NCBI GenBank assembly: GCA_028571685.1
Contig: CM053143.1
Span: 143,378,829 to 143,442,828, forward strand
DNA length: 64,000 nucleotides
Direction of reading: 5' to 3'
From: Heterohyrax brucei
Lineage: Eukaryota > Chordata > Mammalia > Hyracoidea > Procaviidae
A program made the translations under genes and the position numbers. Shown here in pieces: positions 23,170-34,852 of the stretch; positions within the stretch are counted from its first letter, which is position 1, and the number at the start of each line of letters is the position of its first letter. The notes beneath the pieces are model-generated. The model worked only from the letters and a program-made list of their open reading frames with translations. It was not told the DNA's origin and did not search any database.

Positions 23170-26100
23170 TCCTTTCGTCGCTGACTACTTGCACTCAACA
23201 TAATGTCCTTCAATTGAAACCGGGTTATGAGATGTTTCCTAAAATCATTGTTGTTCTTTATACCGTAGTTTACCTATCCATTCCTCTGTTGTTGGGCATC
23301 TGGGTTGATTCTAACTTTTTGCTGTTGTGGACTGTGCTGCAATGAATATTTGTGTGCATGTATCAGTGGGTGTGAATGCCCTTGATTCTGTACGATATAT
23401 TCTGAGCAGTAGAATCACTGGGTCAAATGGTATATTTATATCTAGCTTTTTAAGGAAGCACCAGACTGCTTTCCAAAGAGGTTGCACCATTTTCAGTCCC
23501 ACCAACAGTGTTTCTCCAAAGCCTCTCTAGCATTTGTTGTTTCGCATTTTTTTTGGATGATGGCCAACCTTGTTGGGGTGAGATGGTATTTCATTGTAGT
23601 TTTGATTTGAATTTCTTTAATAGCTAATGATCGCGAGCATGTCCGCATGTGTTTTTTGGCTGCCTGGATCCCCTCTTTAGAGAGGGGTCTGTCCAGCTCC
23701 TTTGCCCATCGCTTAAATGGATGATTTATCTTTCTCTTATTGATATTTTGTAGTACCTTACAGATTATGGAGATCAGGCATTGGTCTGACATATTGTTGC
23801 CAAATATTTTTTCCCATTCTGTAGGTGGGCTTTTAGTTCTATTAATAAAGTCTTTGGATGAGCAAAAGTGATTCTTAGTAGTTCTAATTTATCTATTTTC
23901 TGTTTGTAGTTTGCTTGACAGATTTTGAAGTCTGTCTACCTTGTGTACTAAAACTTCCCTTGTTGTTACTACTTTTTCTTGAATGACCTTTATCATTTTA
24001 GATTTGATATTTAGGTCTTTTATCCAGTTTGAGTTGGGTTTTGTATACAGTGTAAGGTATGGGTCTTGTTTCAATTTATTGCAGATGGATACCCAATTTT
24101 GCCAGCACCATTTGTTGAAAAGATTGTTACCCCAGTTTAATGTCTTAGGGCCATTGGTGAATATCAACTGTTCATAGGCAGATGGTGTCATCTCTGGGGT
24201 CTCAGTTCTGTTCCATTGATCGATCTGTTTCTTTTTGTACCAGTACCAGGCTGTTTTGAATACTGTGGCAGTGTACTGGGTTCTAAAGTCATGTAGTGAG
24301 AGGCTTCCCGGTGTGTGCTTCTTCAGTAGTGCTTCACTTATCCAGGGCTTCTTCACTTGCCAAACAAAGTTGGTAATTTGTATCTCCATCTCATTAAAAG
24401 ATGTCACTGGAATTTGTATTGGGATTGCATTATATAAGTAGATTGCTTTGGTTAAAATAGACATTTTCACAATATTAAGTCTTCCTATCTGTGAGCAGGG
24501 TAAGTTTCTCCATTTATGTAAGTCTCTCTTAGTTTCTTGTAGTAGGGGCTTATAGTTCTCTTTGTAAAGGTCTGTTATTTCTCTGGTTAGATTTATTCCT
24601 AGGTACTTTATCTTCTTGGGGGCTATAGTAAATGGTATTGACTTGGTGATTTCTTCCTTAATAATACCATTGTTGATATAAAAGAATCCTATTGATTTAT
24701 TTCTGTTTATCTTGTATCCTGAGACTTTGCTGAACTCTTTTATCCCTTTGAGTAGTTTACTTACAGATTCGTTAGGACTCTCTACATATACAATCATATC
24801 ATCTGCAAATAGGGAGATTTTGGCTTCTTTGCAGATGCACATGCCCTTTATTTCTTGGTCTTGTCTAATTGCTCTGGTTAGAACTTCTAGTACAATGTTC
24901 AATAGGAGAGGTGAGAGTGGGCATCCTCGTCTAGTTCCTGTTCTCAAGGAAAACTATTTCAATCTCTCTTCATTCCAGAAGATGTAAGCATTGGCTTTGT
25001 ATAAATGGCCCTTACTGCACTGAGGAATTTGCTGTCTATTCCTATTTTGCTCAGTTTTCAGCATGAATGGGTGTTGGACTTTATCAAATGCCTTTTCTGC
25101 ATCAGTATACAAAATCAAGTGATTCTTGTCTTTTGTGTTATTTATGTGGTTGATCACATTAATTGTTTTTCTGATGTTGAATCAGCCTCACATCCCTGGT
25201 ATGAATCCAACTTGGTCATGATGGCTTATTTTCTTGATATGTTGTTGTATTCTATTGGCAAGAATTTTGGTGAAGATTTGTTCATCTAGATTCATAAGTG
25301 ATACCAGTCTATAGTTCTCATTTTTGGTTGGGGCTTTCCCTGGCTTTGGTACCAGGGTTATGCTGGCTTCATAGAATGAATTTGGGAGTATCCCATCCTT
25401 TCTATACAGTGAAATAGTCTCAGTAGTATTGGAGATAACTCTTCTCTAAAAGCTTGGTAGAATTCTGCAGTAAAGCCATCTGGCCCAGGCTTTTTTTTGT
25501 TGGTAGTTTTTGGTTGACTTTTTCAATCTCTTCCTTTGTGATGGGTTTAGTAAGTTGTTCTGCTTCACCTTGTGATAATTTTGGTAGGTGACATGAATCA
25601 AGGAATTTGTGCATTTCCTCTAGGTTTTCAAATTTGTTAAGAGTACAGTCTTTCATAATGTTCTGTTACAACATTTTTGATTTCTGTTAGATCTGTTGTG
25701 ACAACTCCCCTCTCATTTCTTATTTGGGTTGTTTGTTTCCTGTTTTTCTTTAGTAAGTTTATCCAGTGGTATGTCAATTTTGTGGATGTTTTCAAAAACC
25801 ATCTCTTGGTTGTTTCAGTTTTTTCAGTTGTTCTTCTCTAATTCATTTAGTTCTGCTCTAATCTTTAAGATCTGTTTTCTTCTGGTGTTCTCTCCCTACT
25901 TGTTCAAGCTGTAGGGTTAGTTCTTTGTTTGGGAGCTTCCTTCCTTCCAGATGTGTGCGTTTATGGAGATAAATTGACCTCTGAGCACTGCTTTGGCTGT
26001 ATCCCATAGGTTCTAGTAGGAAGTGTTTTTGTTGGAATTCATTCTCAATATTAAATTCATTCTCATTGGAATCTATAAATTTCTTTATTTCATCCTTGAT

Positions 26101-26895
26101 TTCTTATAGAACCCATAGCTTTTTGAGCAAGATGTTGTTCAGTTTCCATGAGTTCCACTTTCTATCTACGTTTTTTCTGTTACTGATTTTGACTTTTATG
26201 GCTTTATGATCTGAGAACATCCTTTGCAGTAATTCAGTGCTATGGATTTTGTTGAGAATAAGTTTATGTCCTAACACATGATCTATTCTGGAGAATGTTC
26301 CATGTGCACTGGAGAAGAAGGTGTAGTTGTCCACTGATGGTTGGAATGTTTTGTATATGTCGATGAGGTGTAGTTGGTTAATTGTGGCAGTAGGGTCTTC
26401 TGTGTCTTTACTGAGCTTTTTTTCTAGATGATCTGTCTAATATTGAGAGTGGAATGTTGAAGTCTCCTACTGTTATTGTGCAGTGATCTATCTCCTTTTT
26501 GAGAGTATTCAGTGTTTCTTCCATGTATTTAGGTGCACTAATATTAGGTGCATAAGTATTTAATATTGTTAAGTCTTGCTTGTGTATTGAATCTTTCAGC
26601 AATAAATAGTGTCCATCCTTGTCCATGATGGTGGATTTTACATTAAGATCTATTTTATCTGAGATTAGAATTGCCACACCAGCTCTTCTTTGTGTATTGT
26701 TAGCTTAATATCTATTCTACCATCCTTTAATTTTCAGTTTGTTCCTATCTTTAAGGTGAGTTTCTTGTAGGCAACATATCGGTGGGCCGTGTCTTTTCAT
26801 CCAGGATATCACTTGATGTCTCTTTACTATAGTGTGCAGTCCATTCACATTCAGTGTAATTATTGATAGGTATGTGTTCAGTGCTACCGTTGTGA
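23170..26895 (-). pseudogene. L1 ORF2 relic (endonuclease-reverse transcriptase)
   Basis: Decayed ORF2. Endonuclease: GDFNIPLSILDRSS near 26440 and the C-terminal end RIDHVLGHK...SDHKAIKVKI at 26104-26334. Reverse transcriptase: motif A region [10 protein letters not shown] (about 25060-25110), [20 protein letters not shown] and the catalytic [11 protein letters not shown] (about 24800-24850) in the longest surviving frame, 352 codons at 23889-24947. The C-terminal part (KWAKELDRPLSKEGIQAAKK, then VQPLWKAVWCFLKKL) follows to about 23200. Frameshifts near 24950, 25160, 25420, 26100 and 26400 break it, so no enzyme can be made. Confidence 0.92.
26580..26730 (-). repeat. Source copy of a 151-bp L1 self-duplication
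   Basis: These 151 bases, encoding the start of the conserved 'AILISDKID' endonuclease segment, recur at 27565-27715 with one visible mismatch (26719 against 27704). Confidence 0.95.
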
Positions 26896-27299
26896 TATGT
26901 TTGTTTTTGTGTTGATATTTTCTCTGTTCTTTTTAATCTGTTCTAGGACATTCTTCTTTGTGAGTTGATTTTTCACCTTTTTCAGGGTTGATTTCATGGT
27001 TGTCGAGACTCCTATATTATGTTTCTTCATTTGGTATGTTGCGTCTTTATTGTGCTTTACGGCTGCCCCTCTGATCTGCCTTAATAAACTATATATAAAC
27101 CCAGTTTCAGTTACTACCATTCGTATCAGCTTCCTCTCCATCTGGAATGACTATAACAACTGGAGTACCTCACTCTTTAATATGATGGCATCATAGTTTT
27201 CATGATATAATCACTGGATTATTTTTTTCACTATTATAGTTTTGAGTTTGGAGCCTTCCCTGACTGAGTAGGTGATGTGTCCTGTATTTGCTTCTAAAA

Positions 27300-28402
27300 T
27301 ATAAAGTTAGTGGATTTGTTCTTCTAAGCCAAGAGATTCTTTCAGTATTTCTTGTAGCATTGGTTTGTTTTTTGCAAAGTCTGAGTTTCTGGTTTATCTT
27401 AATTTGATTTTCGTATTTGAAAGATAGTTTTGCAGGATGTAATTCTTGGTAGGAAGCTCTTCTCTTTCAAGGCTTTGAATGTGTCATGCCATTGTCTATG
27501 TGCCAGCATTGTTTCTGCTGAGAAATCCTACAAAAGCTTACATTCAGAGGGTTTCCCCTCTGAATTGTGTATTGAATCTTTCAGCAATAAATAGTGTCCA
27601 TCCTTGTCCATGATGGTGGATTTTACATTAAGATCTATTTTATCTGAGATTAGAATTGCCACACCAGCTCTTCTTTGTGTATTGTTAGCTTAATATCTAT
27701 TCTTCCATCCTTTAAGGGTTTCCCTCTGAATGTAAACTTTGCTTTCAGTCTTGCTGCCTTTAAGAGTTGCTGCTTATATTTTTTAAGCTTGATTATAATA
27801 TGTCTTAGAGCCTTTCTTTTGGGATTTATATTGAGTGGTGTTCAGTAAGTATCTCAGCTGTCTATATTCTCATCTTTCATAATTTCTGGGGAGTTTTCTT
27901 TCAGCAGCTCAGCAACAGTGCTCGTCTGTGTTCTCAGGTGTCTCGCCCTGTTCAGGAACTCCAATGAATCATAGATTGTTACTCTTAATAGAGTCCCACA
28001 TGCTTCTTAATGCTTCTTCATTTTTCATTTTTTTTTTCTGATTTCTCCTCATGGATGGTGGAGTATCAGAAAGTCTCGTTTTCCTTTGTTTCATTCTGTT
28101 TTCTTGGCTTTGAATTGAAGTTCCTATGTCTTTGATTTTGTCCTTGATCTATTGGATTTCAGAGTGTTTCATCAGATGAACAGCATGATTAATTTTTCGT
28201 TTTTCTCTGCTGCATTTTTTATAAGGTCTACGAGGATTCTGTATATACTCCTTTTGTATTCAACTTCTAATAGCTTCAGAAAGGCTTCTTTGTCTGGAAA
28301 GTTTTGTGGTGATTTCTTTTGGGGGCATTCTAAAGCCATGGCTGATTTCTTGGTTATGTTTTTCTCCAGAGTTTGTTGCTCTTTGGGCATCAGGTGAGTC
28401 AA
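27300..28402 (-). pseudogene. L1 ORF1 relic (RNA-binding protein)
   Basis: Decayed ORF1. An N-terminal open segment (28172-28402) is followed by coiled-coil-like sequence (KIKDIGTSIQSQENRM, about 28080-28140) and an RRM-like segment near 27960-28000 (NNLRFIGVPE type, with a stop). The C-terminal domain is interrupted by 151 bp copied from ORF2 at 27565-27715; 151 is not a multiple of three, so it also shifts the frame. Confidence 0.75.
27565..27715 (-). repeat. Inserted copy of a 151-bp L1 segment within ORF1
   Basis: A direct-orientation copy of 26580-26730, 985 bases away. It is flanked by 'gggtttcccctctgaa' (27549-27564) and 'gggtttccctctgaat' (27716-27731), near-identical direct repeats. 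The left flank forms an inverted repeat, cattcagaggg / ccctctgaat (27541-27565). No A-tail is present. Confidence 0.95.
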
Positions 28403-29454
28403 CAGAGGCTGGGAGAGGTGCTGTGAGGATTGACTGCAGTTGTTTCTCTAGGCCATCTTAAAATGAAAGGTAAAAAGTATCTGACAACTTCCAAAGTCAG
28501 TAAGGTTTTCAGGTGTATAGATCCCTCTTAGCAGCTGACAAAGTAAGCACCTATGTATTGAACCGCAGATGTTATAAACTAGCTCAAAATATAGAAAGTC
28601 TACTGCTGTTGAGCCCCAGCTGCAGGCGACACTGGGTAGAATACTGCTTTTCTGCCAGAAAATCACTCTCTTCTGGGCAGGCGCTGCCTCCCAGCCCAGG
28701 AATTAGGTCCCGCTGGAGTCTCTGTAAGGATATCTCTGCCCCCCAGTGGAACAAGATGGTGTCCCGCACAAGCTGGCTGCCTGCCTGGATACTGGCTACT
28801 CTATAGCAGAGGTGGAAAGGCAGGCCAAAGGTGCCGAGATGCACCGAGTCCACAGCCTCTGTTGCTGTGACACATCCATAGATGACACTGTTTAAACACT
28901 GCTTTGCTGCTTGAAAAGTGCTCTCCTCTGGGCAGGCGCTGCTTCCCAGCCTAGGAACTAAGCCCAGCTGGGGCCTCCATATGGTGTCTCTGCCTCCCAA
29001 TGGATCAAGATGGCGTCCCGCACAAGCTCGCCGTCTGTCTGAGTACCAGCTACTCTATGGCGGAGGCGGAAAGAGAGGCGAAAGGTGCCGAGATGCACAG
29101 AGTCCAAAGCCGGGCTCTCAAAACATGGCAATTTCACCTGCCAGTCCCACCAACAGTGTGTCTGAGATTAACTGCTAGTTAAGTCCCAGCTCCACCTGCT
29201 GGCTAAGACAGAGAAAAAAAGTTAAAATGGTGAGCTACCTTCGGTCCTTGCAAGCCAGCATGTGCCAAGAGTAGGGTCAGCAAAAGAAAGGAGATTTTGC
29301 ATTCAGTGTTATGAAGTCCAAATTAACAGCTCTATGCCATGTTCTAGGGTTCACTGGGTGTCCAGAAGGCTCTGTTTAATTATCACTTCAGGTCCTGGTT
29401 TCCAGAGGGATTTAGGGAGACATGTGTTTAGTCCACCATCTTGACCCTGCCCCT
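28403..29454 (-). promoter_or_regulatory. L1 5' UTR / internal promoter region
   Basis: GC-richer than the rest of the L1, with two related blocks near 28670-28800 and 28920-29060 ('tcctctgggcaggcgctgc' type). The terminal GGGGCAGGGTCAAGATGGTGG on the minus strand (about 29432-29452) is a typical L1 start. The two blocks suggest monomer-like 5' UTR repeats. Confidence 0.7.
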
Positions 29455-29863
29455 AAAAGGAAATCTCAAATATATTTCTTATTTACTCATCCTTTAAAGA
29501 GAACATTGAAAATATGCTTAGTGACTGTGGATGATCATTTAAGCATTAACTGTCTCCCTGTTTCAGTGGTTCTCAAGCTTGACTGCCTTTTTAAGCTATT
29601 TTGACATTTTTCTGTATACCCAAAACAACTTGAGAATATATTGACATTTTAGCTCAGGGAAAAAGGCCATTTTGTATTAAATATGTGATTGCGTCTTTAA
29701 GTGTAGTTGATCACACAACCGTAGATATGTTAACTGAAGTTTATGTTTCCTTTTCTGTTAAATATTGTGTGGCTATTATATATTTTAGTTAATAATTATG
29801 TTATACTATTATGTATTCCTAAACCTCTGGAAAGCTCAATAAGTAAGTTCAAGCAGTGGAAAA

Positions 29864-30077
29864 AGGAGCCCTTGATGGCACAGTGGTTGAAGTGCTGGGT
29901 CAGTGACCACAAGGCCAGTGGTTCAAACCTGTCAGCCCTGTCCTGGAGAAACAGATGGGACAGTCTGCTTCCATTAAGATTTACAGCCTTAGGAACTATG
30001 AGGATCAGTTCTCCTCTGTCCTAGAGGGTGCTGTGAGTTGGAATCTACTCAGTGGCAGTGAGTTTGCCTTGGCTTTT
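29864..30077 (+). mobile_element. AfroSINE, long subfamily
   Basis: Sense copy: 'ggagcccttgatggcacagt', 'cagtctgcttccattaagat', 'gggtgctgtgagttggaatc', tail 'ggcagtgagtttgccttggc'. Confidence 0.88.
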
Positions 30078-30120
30078 AAGTAGTAGAATAATAGTTGCAC
30101 ATTTTATAGTGAATATAATC

Positions 30121-30270
30121 CAGTTATTCTTCAGTGCAGTGATTAAGAGCTCAGTCAGCAGTTGGAATCCACCTGCAACTCCTTGGAAACCCTGTGGGGC
30201 AGTTCTGTACTCTGTGCTGTAGGGTCACTGTGAGTGGGAATCAGCTGAACCACATTGGGGTTTTTTTGGA
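30121..30270 (+). mobile_element. AfroSINE, short subfamily
   Basis: Sense copy 45 bases after the previous one: 'cagtgattaagagctcagtc', 'ccttggaaaccctgtggggc', 'gtagggtcactgtgagtggg'. Confidence 0.85.
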
Positions 30271-30827
30271 ATATGTTTTTTAGGACAGGTTTTAATTATA
30301 ATTTTTGCAATAGTCATTTTGATTTAAGGTGTATTTTTCCCCTGAGGAATTTTTATGTTTTTAAATGTTGATAAAGAGAAGAGTTAAGTTCTGGCAACTT
30401 TTTCCTCTGTACTCAAGTGTCTTCCCTGTAAGCCATTAATGTGCATCACTAGCACTAGTGATAGAGTTACACATACTTTGTTCTGATGGGGGATCTCTTA
30501 GCACTTGATAAAAGCTGTATATTGCAGAGCTCCAGTTAAATTAATGATGTAGAAAACCAGTGTCTAGATTTTAGAATCAGAGTCAGGCCTGCATTCTGAA
30601 ATTGTCACTTCTGTTTACTCTTCACTTACCTTTTCCGCTTTCCTAAACTGAATTTGTTGAGCATGGTCAGTAGTAAAGTGAGTTTTTTTTTCCCCTAATC
30701 AAATTAATATATATTTTTTACACTATCACTATAAAAACATTTTCTAGATTGATTTTTTTTAATATATAAGTGAAAAATTTCAGTGTATATATTCGGTTTA
30801 ATTCCAATGATAACTGTCTTGATTTAG

Positions 30828-31001
30828 GCTGAACTGGAGGCCTTTGAAAACAGACTGAAAGGTCGTCGAAAGAAGAACAGGAAAAGAGATGACGTGGCAG
30901 TGGAGTTATCCCTGTGGCAAAAACATAAATATTATCTCCTTTCAGTGTGTGGAGTTGCAGTGGTAGTGTTTGCATGGTATATCGCTAACAATGTGGATTA
31001 A
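30828..31001 (+). CDS. NFXL1: NFXL1 last coding exon: basic segment and C-terminal membrane anchor
   Basis: Fifty-seven codons and a TAA stop. The exon reads [10 protein letters not shown], then a strongly basic [12 protein letters not shown], an aromatic/basic LWQKHKYY, and a hydrophobic stretch ([17 protein letters not shown]) ending NNVD. That is one transmembrane helix with a four-residue tail, preceded by positive charge, so the fingers and coil should lie on the cytosolic side of a tail-anchored protein; this topology is inference. Acceptor TTTAG at 30823-30827. Human NFXL1 variants have been linked to language impairment; that is literature knowledge, not visible here. Confidence 0.96.
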   Translation, partial: AELEAFENRLKGRRKKNRKRDDVAVELSLWQKHKYYLLSVCGVAVVVFAWYIANNVD

Positions 31002-31705
31002 AAAATTTTGATCTTTTATATACCTCAGATTGGATTTAGATGAATTGTTATATTTAGAATACTAGAAAGTATATACTGTAGAACATGATGTAATTCACAT
31101 TCATCTTTGTAGTCTCCTCAGCTGTTAGAAGGACAGAATGTTGAGCTTTATCTTTAATTAGTATCTAGAAAAGGCAATATAACTAAGTAAACTGTAAAGT
31201 AAAAGCATGATGTAAACCTGAAAACATTATTTATTAGGCTTAGCTCATGACAGAATAACATTTTGTTCAGCTGTATTTCCATGAGTTAACATAGTTGTTT
31301 TATTTAATATTTCAAACCAACCTTTTCTTCCTTTTTTTGGTAAAATTAAGATGAAACTGAGCCATATATGCAGAAAGGAATATTTCTCAATGTTTTATGA
31401 CTTATTAAAGGGAATTTTCCTTAATCATGTGACTTTGTACTTTTTTAAAAAGTGATTCTCTAAAAGACCTCTTGAACTGTAAAACACATTCTAGAAGTTG
31501 ATTTATTTGTGAGGTGTTTTTATCATACATTGGTATAAAATTCTAGACGTGCCTCAGAGGAAAATAGAATTGTTTTTGACAAATACCAGACTAGATTCCT
31601 CTCATGTGATTGTTTCTTGTGTAAGAAGCTTTTAACTGAAGTTGGCATGTTTTGTAAAGCTTGTGTCTTTTCAAAACCATAATAAAAGGAAACTAATATT
31701 TATGA
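31002..31705 (+). other. NFXL1: NFXL1 3' UTR with poly(A) signal
   Basis: AT-rich sequence after the stop. The strongest poly(A) signal is AATAAA at 31681-31686, about 680 bases past the stop, with GT/T-rich DNA downstream near 31720-31760. A weaker ATTAAA lies at 31404-31409 and could give a shorter form. The cleavage site is estimated. Confidence 0.75.
31681..31686 (+). terminator. NFXL1: NFXL1 poly(A) signal AATAAA
   Basis: Canonical hexamer within the UTR, the only AATAAA I see between the stop codon and the downstream RTE copy. Confidence 0.75.
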
Positions 31706-31709
31706 GCAA

Positions 31710-32100
31710 TACATTCTGAGGACGAGTCTTCTGAGCTTTGTGTACTTTATTTCCCTTTGCTTCTATCTGGTGGAGTAAGTAGATTTTTGGTGGACATAAT
31801 TGGCTCATACTGATACAGAATTATCTGTAAGCCAAATCTGTTTAAACTGTAAGTCATTTAAATAGTTTCACTATGTAATTTTTGTATGGTTATTTTTTGT
31901 TAAATTTCTCGTATCATGTTTGTAATCTAGAACATTTATTATTTGCTATATGTAGGAACTTTAAAGGTTAGGCATTAATAGCAGTGTATAAAACTAATAG
32001 CTGGTGCAGAATATAGTCATTGATAGATAATGGGAAGTGGTAGAAGTGTGTTTTAAACGGAAATACAAAGGACTTTTAAATTTTGATAGATTTAAATCAG
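31710..32100. other. Intergenic, no recognised feature
   Basis: AT-rich DNA between the NFXL1 cleavage region and an RTE fragment. Confidence 0.5.
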
Positions 32101-32101
32101 T

Positions 32102-32690
32102 TTTAATCGCAATAAATGGAGAAAAGGTGAAGTTGTCAAAGCTTGTGTTTACCCACGGAAGCAGTGGTCAGGGAATCAACAGGTGCACTGCACCAGGCAA
32201 ATCTGCCACAAAAGACCTCTTGAAAGTGTTGAAAACCCAGGGTGTCATGTTGGAGACTAAGGTGCACCTAACTCGAGCCGTGGTATTTTCAGTCACATCA
32301 TATGTATGCAAAGCTATGAAAGGGAGACAGAAGAAGAACTGACATCTTTGAATTGTGGTGTTGGAGAATATTGAATGTACCACAGACTGCCAAAAGAACA
32401 AACAGATCTGTCTTGTAAGTAGTACAAGAGTGGTCCTTGGAAGCCAGGATGGCAAGATTGTGCTTCGTACTTTGAACATGCAGGAAGGATTAATCCCTGG
32501 AAAAAGATATGCTTGGTAAAGCAGAGGTTCAGTGAAAAAGAGGAAGACCCTTAGTGAGACTGATTGACCCAGTGGCTGCAGCAGCAGGCTGAAGCATTAA
32601 CAGTTGTGGGCATGGTGCAGGACCAGGTGGTGTTCCACTGTGTAGTACATAGAGTTGCTATGAGTCAGAACCAACTGGCATTTAAGAAGA
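32102..32690 (+). mobile_element. RTE LINE, 3' fragment
   Basis: 'gagaaaaggtgaagttgtca' through 'gcaaatctgccacaaaagac', 'caaagctatgaaagggagac', to 'agttgctatgagtcagaacc'. A 5'-truncated copy with broken frames, 400 bases downstream of the NFXL1 poly(A) signal. Confidence 0.88.
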
Positions 32691-32820
32691 ACAATAACTC
32701 AGTTTTTATTTTAATGTCATGTATGTTAATCTAAACTTAATTGGCATCCTAAGTTAAAGGGCAGTCATTAATTTCTTTATGGGTTTAAAATTTTTTTTTT
32801 TACTTGTTCCTGGGTTACTG

Positions 32821-32847
32821 AGTTTCCTGAGTTTCCTGAGTTTCCTG
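32821..32847. repeat. 9-bp tandem repeat x3
   Basis: Three exact copies of AGTTTCCTG. Confidence 0.95.
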
Positions 32848-33037
32848 AGTTACTGGGTTTGTGTACTAGAAGCTCTGAACTAGGTCTTTGATATTCAAGC
32901 CACTGTTCTACTTTGCTCTAACTAAAATGAGTCTTAGGGAACATGAGTGACCCAAGTTTCTACCTAGGGAGCCAGAATCATGTGTTTCAGAACTTGGTCT
33001 GTTACGTAAGCTTGAAGTTTAGTAGCCTGAGTGTGTA

Positions 33038-33038
33038 C

Positions 33039-33088
<50 letters not shown>
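33038..33088. repeat. (TA)n(CA)n compound microsatellite
   Basis: A run of TA dinucleotides passes directly into a run of AC dinucleotides. Confidence 0.97.
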
Positions 33089-33589
33089 CTTGTTTGCTGT
33101 ACATAGTATTTTGGGAACATTAATCCTCTAATTCACCATAGAAGTGACTGGGAATAATGATTATTTCCATAAAAAATCCCAAAGGAATTTATTTTCAGCA
33201 GTCTACACCATGGCAGTGCTAGGCACTCTCCCCACCACAGGGCCCCCACTGTGAAGTCATGGTCTATGTGCTCCTGTCTTTAATCACCATCTTCCATGTC
33301 TTCTCAGGGATAGTGCCTCCTCCCTGACCCCAGGAGCAAAAAACAAGCTATGTCAGTGTACAACAGAATTATGTGCATGTGTGTGTGACTCCAGGAGAAA
33401 TCTTAGTTATGAGATTGTCACATTATATCTAAGATTTTTTAAGCACTGTATACCAGGCACTTTTCAAAGTGACATACAAATTTTATTTTTTAACTCTCGA
33501 AACAAACCTAGTTTCTTGTGTCATAAAATGAGAATAGGAAACCTTCCTTACAAGGCTACTGTGAAGATTAATATGCAAAGTACTTTGTC

Positions 33590-33760
33590 ACAATAGTAGC
33601 TGACACTTACGGGGCACTTACTATTATTGCTCCTACTGTCTCACCCTTTTACAGAAGAGGAAACTGAGGCTTACAGAAATTAACTTACTTAAGTTCTCCC
33701 AACTAGGAAGAGGCAGAATCCAGGGGGGAACCCAAGCAACCTACAACCAACACTGCCTTC
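33590..33760 (-). repeat. MIR SINE, antisense
   Basis: 'agaggaaactgaggcttaca' is the antisense MIR core, followed by 'aagaggcagaatccaggggg'. Confidence 0.6.
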
Positions 33761-33849
33761 CCTTCTGTAGCACAGTTACTGAGCCAGTGGTGAAAAATGT
33801 CAGTGGACTTTATAGACTAGAATACATTGTGAATTCATTTGTGAAGTAT

Positions 33850-33980
33850 TTGTCGAGCACATACTGTGTGGCTAGGCTTGATTGCCTGCTCTGGGGTTAG
33901 AGCAGTCAACAAAACTGCACCCCAGCCCTCATGGAGCTTTCATTCTAATGAAGGATGTAATAATAAACAAGTACTTAATA
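33850..33980 (+). repeat. L2-like LINE 3' fragment
   Basis: 'gagcacatactgtgtggcta', then 'cctcatggagctttcattct' are typical diverged L2 sequence. Confidence 0.55.
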
Positions 33981-34149
33981 TAACAGCGTGCAGCTTTTCC
34001 ATATTACGGGCTTTTCAGTGGGCTAGAATATATTGTGGTAGGTATGGATTTGTTATTTTCCCACTTTCATGTATTCTAAACAAACTGTTCCTTCTCTGTT
34101 AACAGGTAGATTTCCATTGACCTGTGTGTTGCTCTGGTCTTTAATTTTT

Positions 34150-34412
34150 GTTTTGTTATTTTTTTTTATTTAATATGACTGAGTGAAAATGTACAGTCCT
34201 GTATAAATTTACATGCCCACGTATATGCAGCTTCCACTGCTCTCCCTGCCCAACTGCACACTTCCCCTCTGCTCCCTACATGTCTCATCCTCCCAACAGT
34301 CTCCTTTCCCCTCCTCTCCACCCACTCTCCTTCCTCCAGCCAGAGGTCAGCAGGATAATATCCTATAGATGCATAGAACCATAAAGTGCATCCATATATT
34401 GTTTTGTTATTT
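34150..34412 (-). mobile_element. 5'-truncated L1, 3' UTR only, antisense
   Basis: Closely matches the 3' UTR end of the L1 at 22152-22400: 'gagtgaaaatgtacagtcct', 'tatgcagcttccactgctct', 'gaggtcagcaggataatatc'. It is preceded by a T run marking the A-tail. Confidence 0.88.
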
Positions 34413-34595
34413 TAAAAGTTTGGTTCATTGCACTGTCTGCTAAAAATAACACTGACTTCCTAAAACAAGTCCTACATTATTAAAATAGTTTAATACTTTT
34501 TAAATGTATTCTATTAGAAAATTCTGTAAGAGCAAGAACTCAAGTGTTACTTGAATGAATAGCTAAATAGTTAACCCACGGAGTTAGTAATAACC

Positions 34596-34852
34596 GTTGT
34601 TAGCTGGCGTGGAATTGATCCCCACTCGTCACCCAGTGCGTAAAAGAACTAGGTGCCCATCAGATGATTGTCATTTGCAGAGTTCACGTTTGCTGAAACC
34701 TGCTCACCATCCTAGTAACATGCAAGCCACCGTCACTGACAGACGGGCGGTGGCTGTGCATGAGGACCACTGGCTGCAACTGGAACTGGGGATCGTCTCA
34801 CGGAAGATGAGAATTAGACCCCAGAACCACCAGTGTCACCGAGCTGTGGGGT
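34596..34852 (-). mobile_element. tRNA-Gly-headed composite SINE, antisense
   Basis: The right end is the reverse complement of a tRNA-Gly-like head ('gaactggggatcgtctcacg', 'gatgagaattagaccccaga'). The body ('acgggcggtggctgtgcatg', 'gctgaaacctgctcaccatc') is RTE 5'-leader sequence. Same type as 58472-58812. Confidence 0.7.

Larger units (their letters stand above)
22152..29454 (-). mobile_element. Full-length-size L1 LINE, antisense to NFXL1
   Basis: A 7.3 kb L1 in the last NFXL1 intron. In its own 5'-3' direction it has a GC-rich 5' UTR (29454 to about 28400), ORF1 relic, ORF2 relic, and a 3' UTR ending in an A-tail (a T run at 22151-22158 on the + strand). Flanks AAATGGAAGTCT (22140-22151) and AAAAGGAAATCT (29455-29466) match at 10 of 12 bases and are a plausible old target duplication. 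Both ORFs are broken, so it is inactive. It carries an internal 151-bp self-duplication. Confidence 0.92.

Noticed and set aside
23889..24947. A 352-codon host gene
   Set aside because: The frame contains reverse transcriptase motifs ([17 protein letters not shown]) and lies in L1 order between other ORF2 pieces, so it is a LINE relic.
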